A DNA stretch of 64,000 nucleotides, from the NCBI GenBank assembly GCA_034687125.1, contig JAQGBZ010000008.1:537128-601127 (forward strand), in the 5' to 3' direction. This DNA is from Neelides folsomi (Eukaryota; Arthropoda; Collembola; Neelipleona; Neelidae). Position 1 is the first letter of the stretch; each line of letters starts with the position of its first letter. Positions 42,419 to 54,400 of the stretch are shown in pieces. A model generated the notes under the pieces. The model was not told where the DNA came from. It was given only the letters and a program-made list of their open reading frames with translations, and did not search any database. The translations under genes and the position numbers were made by a program.

Positions 42419-45400
42419 GTCAATTTCATTAAACTCTAATTATTGCCCTGATAGTTTTAACCCAGCGAGATTTGGAATATAAAACTTGTAAAATGAAATA
42501 TTTATAAAAAAATATTCAAACCTTCTAACTTTAAAAAAATTTCCCCAATTCCATTATTTTCGCTTTATTTGGATATTTAAAATGGCATAAGGGGTTTTAA
42601 CATATAAGGAGCTTTTAATGCAAAGTTTTAAAAGAGAGTTTATGTTGTGATCAATAATGATTAAATATTCTTTCAATTTTGTAATTAGGTGGGCTGACCG
42701 GGTTGGCTCAAATATTTATTCAATTAGTTCAATTGTCCAAAAGCATGTCGCATGGAGGCCATGAAGGGAAAGAATTAATATTAATTATTTAAAAACCACT
42801 CTGATTCAAATCTCATTTACAATGAATGCGGCTTAATGTTAATAACATATGGAATGATGTTGATGCTCAGGAAAGGAAAAGCAAATGGTTTAATGTAAAA
42901 AAGTAACCGAGTCCTCCTCATTGTGCTCCGGGGAATTTTCTTTCTTTTCCCTATGCCATAACTTTAACTTTTAATGCCCTTGGTTTAGCCAATAAGTTTG
43001 TAAGAATAAGTGGCATATTGCAGGTACTTGGTTCCGCAAGGGCACCATCGCCATCATGTTCATTGTTCCCGATGCGAGAATACCCATCAATGTTTGCCCC
43101 TTTCCCGCCATGCATCGAGAGACTCTGTGAGGTCAGTTCAACCCGACAGCATCCATCCGCCATCGACCTTGGCGGCCTCAGCGGCCCATTCGGGTTACAG
43201 AGATCCAACCATTCGGCGCCAACACTCCCAACCCGAATCCTCATGTCTTTATTGTCAAACCCACAGGTGAGTGGAAAGAGGAGATTAAATGATTAATGAG
43301 TCGGATTTGAAAGGAATTATCGAGAATTTCCACTCGCGTGGATTTCCCTTTGACATATTACATTTACACTTTTTTCCTTACAATTTTCCACCCTTTGAAA
43401 AGTTGTTTTTTATGGAAAGAAACTTTTCTGAGGGATCTTTCCTTGTGAGATATATCTGACATCATTAATTTTTGCGAATTCTCCCAAGATGGTTTCCAAA
43501 AAAGTTTATTCTTTTCCCCTATTTTTCTTCCAGTTCCACTTCTTTGAGGCAACTGAAAGATCCGGCCGAGGGGATCGCGGGAATTGCTGCCGATTCACTT
43601 CGAATTAATGGAGCCATTCGACAATTCAAACAAGTAAGATGAAGGAGATAACCTCGTTTAAGTAAATGAAGGAAATTGAAAAGGAGATAAGAAACCCATT
43701 GAGTCCTTTAACCTTTTTAATTGTTTCCACCATTCAAACCGGCTGAATGATGAAAACTTTTCCTAATTAATCGTCTTTGAATTGTTTATGGTTTATAGCA
43801 ATGTTTGACTCCTTAAAGGGACCTTGTAAATACTTATAAAATAAACATACAATACATGAATAGTATATGGGATATAGTCAAACATCAGAAATTATTATAT
43901 TACTGAGCTAAGTAGATGATGATGATAATACAAGATATGTATGAACATTACATAAATATGCATTTGTGTGCATCTGAAGCAAATCTGTATGTAAGTAATA
44001 TAGGTAGTTAAATTAATTTCACTTAATAGTGTATTTGAGGAAAAAGTGTAATATATATTATGAGGTTAATTAGTTCTCCTTTTATTAAGATTATTTTTCC
44101 CTTGATAAAAGATAGTTAATGGGAGTTTATGGGGTAGAGTTCTCAATTGGCGAATAGGGGAAAGTGGTTTAGAAAGAGGAATTTTTCCTTTTTAATTGAA
44201 GAAAGGGAAGGTGGGCGATGTGGGAGGCGATTAAGAGGATTAACAATTAAGTGGACGCCCAAACTTTTCTCACTCTCTGCGGAGAAGAAGGGAAATGGGG
44301 GAAGTATGAATAAATTAAGAAGTTGAGGACTCCTTTTAAGGCCCCTTCGTTCCCTCAAATTCCCAACTCACAAGTCGGAGAGACCCAGAAAGACTCAGAA
44401 AGAGAAGTGGAGGATGAAAGACGTGGAACTTTGAAAACTTCTCAAATCTTTCTTTTTTCTCTCAAATAAACTTCTTTTCCTTTTTCCTTGCATACCTCTA
44501 CGTCCCCTTTTCTTCTCATCCTCTTTCTCTCAAATTCCTTTCTTTGTCATAATGATTCGAATTTCATGTTCAAATCCGCCGCTATATCAATTTCCCACTA
44601 TTATTACACCATTATCATACCAAATATCAAAAAGCAAGATTTATTTAATAAGGCTAATAGTTAATCTATACTTCAAATCGTGCTTTCCTCCCAAAAATCC
44701 AAATATTCAAGATTATTTCTTATACACGCTAAATATACTATGTTCGAAATGTGGCCCTTGTTGGGAATAAAATTGAATATATCAAGGCCTTTGTATTAAA
44801 AGTAAGTGTATTATAACTCAGGATTTTAATAGGGGGAAGGAGGCGAAAATCTTTAAATTTATTGAATCAGCATACTACAGCTTTCACTTTGAAAAATTCC
44901 TTTGTACGATTCTGGAAAAACGGGAAAAGCGTAATAAGTGGAAAAACGTTGAGAAATGTCGAATGCCGAATGGGACTTTTCCTGTATACCCCAATGTCTT
45001 ATATTTATACAGACTTGTAGGCTATGGTGTTAGTTATAAAGAAACGACGAAGTTGGGCGAGATTAGTGTTGGGAATAATAGCAGGGCAGTTGTGAGCTGG
45101 AGGTTGGAGGAACGGCGAGCTTGAGGAATTCCTCTCAAGGGACAACTAAATCAAAAGGACTTTCCGACCTCCCTTCAATCTACAAATAAAAACTTCCCTC
45201 TACTGAATCTTCTCAAGGGCACCTAAACGTTAAGTGTCGACTCGTGTTCGAAGGAAACTCTAGGAGGAAGAGGAAATCATTAAAAAAAGTGAAACTTTCC
45301 CGCCAGCTCGAAACACACATCACATAGGGAATATAACTGCTGTGGGAATAAAAATTTAATTGTCCTTTGATCAACTTGAACTCCCCTATTAAATTACATA

Positions 45401-48400
45401 CACACAAGACAGCCATCGTTAGATCCACCATTAAATTTCAGATATATAAGCACAAAGATATTGCATATAAGCTTCTCAAGTTTCTCTTTAAAATAACAAA
45501 TACATGTACTTATTTAATTGATATTTTTAAAATGTAATAATATAAATTCAACTATAATTTGGATATAACCAAATTATAGTTGAAAATAGTTTTTTCTAAT
45601 TTAGTGGCAATTATTTTTCAAAAGGGTTATAAATAAAGAGAAACTCTCAGTTAGGGCAAGCTGTATTTCCAATATGGGAGGTTGGGAGTAATAGATGGAG
45701 TCAGATGGACATTGCATTCAAGGACAATTGGGGAAATAATAATGAATTTGGGGTCATAAAGGTCAGAAGCTGGAAAGTGTTGAATCCAATCACGGACGTA
45801 ATAAGATCTCCCTTCCAGTAAATGGATATATGAAACCTCCACAGGGCTAATAAATAGAAGAGGAAATGGGAGGAAGAAGCTGAAAGGAGAACTCCTAGTT
45901 AAACCCATAGAGAGGTCAAAGAGAGAGGCGGAGTGGAAAAGGAGGAGAAAGAGTTTCCTATTATCTTTACGACCGCCATGTCGGCGGGGATTTTGTGGGG
46001 GTCGTAAATACGGCGGTCCTCGAACTCCGCCCTTGTGGGCGACTATTGCAACTATTACATGGTCGAGTATGTGTTGGTGTCTTTGCTCTGGTGGTCCTCT
46101 GGGGAGGATGGGAATGGAATCCTGCATTTGTTTCTTTCTCCTCTTTAGAATACCCTTCTTCTTAACCCTTTAACTCTGGCCCAAAATCGGCGAGCCCGGT
46201 TTCGTCGCGCGTACACGACAGAAGCCACCGGAGACCCAGAAATCCCCCGAGTTTCCAATTTCACGTCCCACGTGACCAAAACGGTTCGAATTAAACCACA
46301 ATTTACAATTTTGCATCTTGCACTTGTACCGTAAAATTCAATGTAGATTTCCAAAGTACAATTGCACAATTTGTAAATTATGATCTAAGTAGAACGCAAG
46401 TATTTTTACAACGGAATTGTAGTTAATATTATGTATGATTTGAAATCGCTCAATAATTGAGTCTAATTATTTCTTAAGTAAAAGTTGAATTTTATTTTTT
46501 TTGCTCACAATATTTCGTAGTCATCATTAGTTGGAATTTAATGTTGGAACTTAAATGACGTAAGCATTTACTAAAAGTAAGAATAATATTTAAATGTTTA
46601 TATATTGAATGGATGAATTCAAATTGCTATGTGTTGTTCAGACGCCACTTTCACTCTGACAAAGACATTTTTTTGAATAGTTTTGACTAAAATGAAAAGT
46701 TTGCAAAACCATCGATTTTCCTTCATTTGTATATTATAGGCCTTTATAAATAGGAGCAAACCCTGTGAGAGCAATGGGGAAATGGGAGTTTTTGAATAGA
46801 CGAGATTTGAGAAATGTTTTGAATTGGTTTAGCATTTTCTCTCAAGAGCTCCCCAAAAGCCCTCTTGACATCTCTGAATGACAAGTTGTAGTGGGAGACA
46901 AGTACGTTGTAAATTGCATCTTTTGGAATGTTCCGAGGATCACCCATATGGGGCCATACACAATGTATGGGACCTTTACATGTGAAAAGGGCGGCTGGTT
47001 GGGAAAGACCCGCATGGTTAAATTATTTTTATTCGAATGACATTACGAGAGTTTGAAGATGGAATTGGGTCATGAGAGCCCCGGCCTTGAGGAACCGAAT
47101 CATATTCCTGAATAAATTAAACCATGCCCATATGAAGATTTGAATATTGAGATTCCGAGTTTCACAATATGGTTCATACAATTCATAGTGTTCCATTCCT
47201 ACCATCAACTTCCATAATTTTCTAATAATTTCCCTCGAAATGAAAACATACTTTTTCACGTGTTCGTATATATATATATATTTCATTTATGCCCATACAA
47301 TGTTCATTGTTATAATATTGTTATAGGGAATTGAAGAAAAAGCTGATGCCAAAAAGTGTATAAAACTGGATATTTCATATTTATGACTCATACGCGTGTA
47401 TGTTACATGGCTTTATCTTTTTGATAGATAGACGCTTGAAGGCTTCACATTGCAAGCTCAGCAAATAGGGCACATTATGCAACAGGGAAGGACTTGAGTT
47501 GTTTGAGATTCGCAAATGGAAGAATCTTAATAGAATTGCATAGTTTTGTGCATTACATCCGCTCCAATCCTTCAGCCCCATCACTACTTCATGTACAGAA
47601 AGACAAGAGAAAGAAATTGACTTGGGAAAGGCTGACAAATGAATATATAAAAAACCATACATTTACTTAACAACCCTCTTTCATATACTCGTACTTCATA
47701 TTATGTAAATTCGGATATGATTTACCATTCTGCTTCTCCAATTTATCACCAAGTAATAGGACTGAGGAAAGCTCCCATACTTTTACATTACATTATGTAA
47801 CATACTTTCTCTTTTATATATTAAAACTACACATATGTGAAATATGTAATATATTCAGGATATTAATAAATATGATAAATGATGGACAACATACCAAAAA
47901 TGATAGTTATAATGGAAAATTTTGATAGATAACGATAACACAATGCATAAATATGGTGTTTATAATAAAGGAAAACAGATGATACGATATTTCAATGTAC
48001 AGATATATTTATTGTTACAAGAATTGTCTACTCTGTTTCATATAAAAAATTTTAAATTTACAGATATATGCAAATCCATCCATACAATCATAATGCGAAA
48101 ATATTTCACACTTCATAAAAAATAAAATAGGTGAATGTATAGTATGAATAGGAAGTTCATTTTTCTCGAGTGTTTTTTGTGAATATAATTTTGTATTTGA
48201 AATATGGAGTCGTCAAACGTGAGGAATCATGGAATAAAAAAGAGATTTTGAGTATAAATCAATTTTCCCTTTTTGACCTGAGTGTGTTTGAGGGACATGG
48301 AGAGGGAGGTGGACAGGTCGAGGGTGTTCATTGAGTCTGCAGATGTGCAGAAGGATGGGGTAGGTGATGAGGAGCGACGAAGACGAGTTGCTCGGACTAT

Positions 48401-51400
48401 CAACCTCGGCAGTTCTCTGGGACTCTGGCGGGTTTGGCGCTTGCGTTCCCCCCATCATTCCCTCGGCGGAACAACCCCGTCCGGAGTAGTGAGGAAGAGT
48501 CCTTGGGAGTTGACGGACTTTTTTCTTTCCCTCCCGCCGTGAGCGTGAGGGCAAAAATATTCCGCCCGCCCTCCCGACCTCCTTAAGTGGACGGGAGGGG
48601 GACGAGCGGCTGAGACCATCAACTCCGCACGATGGCACCCGCCTGACGAGGGAATCCTTCTGGTAAGACACAACATCCAAACATGTGGAGAGAATTGGAT
48701 CCCGCTGACACTTGTGCGCTAACTATATGGGAGATAGGGAGAGATCCGAGAGGGGAATTCCCTCCACTTCCCAATTCTCCCACTTACTTTCATTCCCAGT
48801 CAAAGTCTTGTTTAATAAGCCATCAGTTGGTAAACAAAGACGATGTATTCCGGATAGCCAACATAACAACTTTACATACCATCTTACCAACAGGAACATG
48901 AATTCATAATGTAGAGAATTAAATCATGACTAATGTAGAATTTCACAGTTTCTCATACATAAGAATCTCATGCTACCTTGCTATAGATCAGAGCAGAGAG
49001 ACAAAAAATATCAGTGGGATTTTTTATAGTGAAGCTTGTAATATTAAAGCCGAGGTTGGGAGTAATTGAAATAAAAGAACTTGGATTTGTTTGATGGAAG
49101 GTATAGGAATTTTACGTTCTCTTATTGGATTGTCATTGAAGTGGGTTATTTGGTGAGAATGGTTTTATTTGAATGTTATGAGATGGCCAACCTTTCACTC
49201 AACTTCTAACTCTCAACGTAAAGGAATTTTTTCATCTCGTTGTGGCATTGTGGAGGGTTTTCCTATAAATAAACCACCTTGCGACTCCAGCCAACTCTTT
49301 CCCACCTCTCCAACAACCCGAAATGATCAACATGGAAAGTCATCTCACTCAGTCTTATTTTAACTCTCCGCTCCTCACGGTCGGGTTTATTTCTCCCAAA
49401 TCACCGAACATCTCTCCTGATAACTATTACATATTTATTCATCACCATTTGGATTCATCATCATGGCGTTTAAATTGGACTTTCAAATTGTTGAGATTTC
49501 CCTCAGTTGTGTTATTTGATCATTTCGTGTCATCCTTGGGATTCCGTTCATGTCCAAAGCGTGTTGGGATGTGGGGGAAGTGACGGTGAAATGAGTGGAA
49601 TTGGGCGGGAAGGAGGAATCATAGAAGATGGTAAAATCCCCAATCAACCTCACATAGCTAATGAACAAATTCCATGAAAATTAGATAAAAATATTTCATT
49701 TGATTGCGAAACAGGCAATTTGGATTTTAATTTGGGTTGTTTGGATGTACGCTGGGCGGGTCTTGGGTCGGTATTTTTAGTGTTCTTGCATTGCCTTCGT
49801 GTCTTCTCCACTTTCCATTAAATGTAATCCGAAGTGGGGTTGAATGGGGCCGTTTGAGGCCGTTGAAAATAGCTATCTGAGTCATTAGGACGAGTGGAGT
49901 TAATGAGGCTCTTGTGAACCGCACCGCCACACCGTAGTTTTGCAAGACCGTAGTGCAAAAGCCGAATAAGTCTATAGACGCTGTAGACACTCCCTAGACA
50001 CCATGTATTCTATCACAATACGTACATAGTATGTATGTATTTATGTATTCTCTTGTAGAGTGTAGAGGTTAAAGACGTAGCGGCCAAAGAAGCACTTTAC
50101 ATCTCACTTCACCGTTTTTAGACTTTTAGCTCTGGACTTTGAGAGAGAGACATAATTTATGGATTGTTGTATGTAGCTGCGGAAACCCGTCTCGACGCTT
50201 TCAATCCCCGGGACGATGAAGGCGGGCGGGGAGCGGAACCGGGAAGAGGAAGGAGCCCTCGTCGGGGTTCATGCCGAATTTCCAAAGTACACAGAGGAGA
50301 AGACCAAGCAGCCCTATCTCATCACAGGTGAGAATTTATACTTATTAGGTATGTGCATTCTTTTTTCTCTCTGTAGTTAGAAAATTAATTTTAACCCCCT
50401 TATTGATAAACCCCTCCTTCCCTATTGATTGCATAATTTCAATTTTTCCTATTTGCAATTATTAATTAATACAATTATCTAGCCTTGACTCAAAGCTAGA
50501 CGGTTTATTTTTAATTAATCATTTATTACTAATAACTAATATTAATTTACTACAGTTTACATATTTATTCACTATTGTGTCTTCTAGTATACATTAGTAA
50601 TTCTAGGAATGTAATAATTTCAAAATTAAAAAATTCCTAATTTTGGTTTGAATTCCAAATTGCTTAATATTGAAATGCGATATTTAATATTTTTTGTTTA
50701 AAATTATTTCGAAAAGCATAAGTGGGTTGATGTGAGTCTAAACAAGACATTATTTTCAAATGGAATTTGTAGACTTTGATGGGAGGAGAGTGAAAGGGTC
50801 AAATAAAAGATTTAGGAGATTTGTGAGAAGATTACGGCAGATTTTTGAATCCGTGTTGGAGGAATTTTCCTTGTAAGGGAGAGAGGCGTCTTGAGGGACC
50901 TCATTTTTAATTCACAACTGTTGCATCTCTTCCTTCACTCCCCCTCACAGTCCAAGTAAATCTCAAGAGGGGAAATAATTTAAATTCTTTAAATTAATTA
51001 TCCATGGAATGCTGAAACACTCTATTTTAAATCCTGAAATCCCGCCTTTTTAGTATTTTAAAATCCACGTTTGAAATGTGTACGGGATGAGCTTATATAT
51101 ATAAAACATGACATAGACAGTGGAGAATTGAGTTGAATAAAAGTGGAGCAAATGCTGGATGGTTTGGAGTTTTGTAGAAAGAGGAAAAAGGCAATTTCCT
51201 TCTCGACGGAAGGGTGAAGATAAGAGGAGGAGGAAGAGCCATTTTGAATATTGAATTCAAATCCCTCTTATTTCGTCGACCCCACCGGCCCCAGAACAAA
51301 ACGAAAGTTATTTTTCTTTCACTTTCCTCCATTTGACAAATTTGCCCTTTCCCTTTGATTGTAAGCAAAGCCCTTGGAGGTGAGTTGAATGAGTTGGATG

Positions 51401-54400
51401 AGCAAATGGTCGTTTTTTTTCTTTTCCAGGGAAGCACAAGCCGAACGTCGGCTACAGACTTGGGCGGAGAAAAGCTCTGTTTGAGAAGCGGAAACGAATC
51501 TCAGATTACGCCCTTGTGATGGGGATGATTGGAATTGGCTTCATGGTCCTCGAAAATGAATTATCTTCAGCCGGAATTTACGACAAAGTGAGTGGAAAAA
51601 TAAATGAGTTCTATCCAACTTGTTTCTAGCCCAAACTTAAATCTTTCATCTCTCCTGACTCTTGCAAAATCTAATGAAATTCAGGGATTCCCTTATTAAG
51701 TACCATCCGTATTGCATTTCCCGAACCTTGTCCTTTTCACGGAATCCTCCAGAGACCCAAAATCCAATTAATAGACATACATACCATATAAGCGAATATG
51801 TTCCACTTTAATTATCATAATTACTATGTGGTCATGCAAAGAGAACCGCCCAACTGGCTTGCCAATGGATATCACAAATATTAAAGATCAAATAAAACCC
51901 ATATGTTGAATCCTATTTTTATACATAAAAACCCGATCGCTAATAATTTTTGAATTTATTTGGTCATATAATAACATGTTATGTTATTATCATGTTATAT
52001 GTAAAATATATCGCAGACATAATTCTATAAATTATTTGTTAATTTTCATAAAATTTAATTTTAATTCTAAAATATATTCGGTGTGATTTCATAATACAAT
52101 TTTTTTAAATATTGAAACATGTTAACATCACTGCTATGAAAATCCATTTAGGGATTTTTCAAAGAGTATGCCCATACTAAAATATAAAAAATGTATGTCA
52201 AACGCAGAATAGATTCAATTTCTTTTTTGATAATGATAAATATGAAGGATTGATTGATAAAATAAATTGTTCCATCATTTCTTCATTTCCCTTTATTTTC
52301 CCAATGTATGGGTTTTGGTGTTCCGAAGGCCAAAGTCATTTCTCTCCTGAGCCAACTCACAACTCAACATTATTGAACATGTCGGTCTTGTGGGGGAGAA
52401 CAAAGGCGGAGCCAAAGGAATACATCAAAATACATAAATACACAATATCCTCTCGGCACAATGCACAATTTCCGCACATTGTTCTCCACAAAGGATCTAA
52501 TGCTGACCCAGATAGGACAAGAATGAAAAAGTATTGTTAACTATAGGTACTACATATGAAACGGGAATTGCAATTCTTCAGTGAATCAAAATCCGAATGT
52601 CTGAGCCAGACCTGATGGGATTGATGGATAAAACTTCCAATTCCACGTAACAAAAGGCAAATAAATATAAAGTCCTAAATAAAAATTCCTCGCGCTTCTC
52701 ATTGCTGAAAAATGGCGGGTTTTGGTGGATTGGCGAAAGGGAGCCGAAAAGACATTTGTTTCTCTGTAGGAGTCCTCCGACTCCCCTTTGAACCTTCCTT
52801 GGGCTGTGGAAGTTGAAGGGGAAAGTGGAGCGAAGGCTTTTCGCTATTACATAATTGATTGTGCTCGAGGGAAGAGGAGGGAAATGAATGGGGAATCAAC
52901 ATTCGCGATTTTCCCTTTTCGCATGTTCAAAAAAGTCTTTTGATTTTACTTTATCTGGGACATAGAGGATCACGGATCTTATACACATCTTATATATCAT
53001 TTCACGTATAGGATAAACATATACCTTGTTATATTGTAAACCAACGCGCCACTTTGTGCGAATTCAAAGATTAGCCCGTCCGTGAAAAAGACCTCTAGGA
53101 TAAGAATTGGATTCAAATAATGTCTCACTGCTCTTTCTTTTTATAAACTTGAACAAGAACTTTTATACAATTTATATAAATGCTATATTCTTTACACGTA
53201 ACTAAATATTAATATCATGGTACATACAGTTAAAGTATACCTACCATATATTGATAACGGCGTACTGTATCTTGTGTGGCTATCAGTTAATGCTAATCAG
53301 TGTAATGCTTGATACTTGAATAAGTAAATTATATATGGAAGAGTTTAGTAAAAAAAAGTATATTTATAGTAAATAGTTATAGTGAAAGCTATGGAAGATG
53401 TCTTAAATTTCCTGGGAATGAGGTAGGATTTTATTAGGAAGAAAATGGGTGGAATAATTGAATCGAAAGAGAGGGAATCTTGGAATCGAATAAGACCTAA
53501 TACAATCTCAAACTTTTACCACACACTTCCCACTGAGGAGGGTTTAATCTAATAGAGAAACCTCACATGGGCGTCCAGAGGAAAAATAAGAACTTTTCCT
53601 ACAACCACCGAATAAATCTTATTTATTATCTATCTCCTTAATGGCCTTTGAACGTCTTTGCCCAACCTCGGTACTTATTTCGCTTCCTTTAGATCTTCCC
53701 ATTTCTTAGAACCCATTTACTCTCATCTTTCGTACAACAATTACTCGTTTATATGTACAAAAGTATAAGAATATCCCAGAAACCAGAAGGCCTTTACAAT
53801 GGCCATTCTTCACTCCTAGGCTTTTTCTCTATTAAAAATACAACCACCTTTTAGATTTTAAACTTTAATGCCCTTACAAAAGAAATAAAAATTTAGTCCT
53901 CTTTAAATCACAATTTTTTAAACCCCTATGTATATTGTATAATTTCTCTATTTTTAGAGCAATATATCAGTATTCAGTATTCTAGTCTGTACTTAATGTT
54001 AGTATAGTTCATTATACAGTAGGAGATTTATATTCTGCAAAGAAAGCAAATGGTAAATGATTGGAAGGGCTTAATTTAAATGATGGCATTCTGGGAAATA
54101 CAAATGAAAAAACGCGTATTTTTGTTTCAGTTTTTTGGCATCATATTCAAAAGAGGTTTAGGGAGATGTAAAAAAGGATAAAATTGAAAGTAAACAGACG
54201 ATTGTAATGAGGAAGTTCTCTGAGGTGGAGGTTTGGGAAACATTGAGGGAAGAAGAGAATTAGGGGAATTAAAGAACTCTTTTTCCTTCCTTGCGTGTCA
54301 ATGGGCTTCATGCTCGTTTTATGATCTTGAGAGTCCGTTTAAGAAGAGTGGAGGGATTTTCCCAACCCACACCACTTCGCACAACTCACTTAATGTCCGC

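Larger units (their letters stand above)
43634..50176. other. SK intron 3, 6.5 kb
   Basis: Large intron with several unexplained items: TA-rich patch 43840-44020, perfect hairpin 45547-45584, GC-rich patches near 45960-46290 and 48280-48660, a cluster of minus-strand open stretches at 46744-47662 and a TA microsatellite near 47268-47281. No exon can be assigned with confidence. Confidence 0.6.

Noticed and set aside
43010-43296. Two longer ORFs in other frames over SK exon 2, and a minus-strand ORF at 42951-43244
   Set aside because: Only the frame with CSRC and CLYC joins exons 1 and 3 in phase; the others have no continuation.
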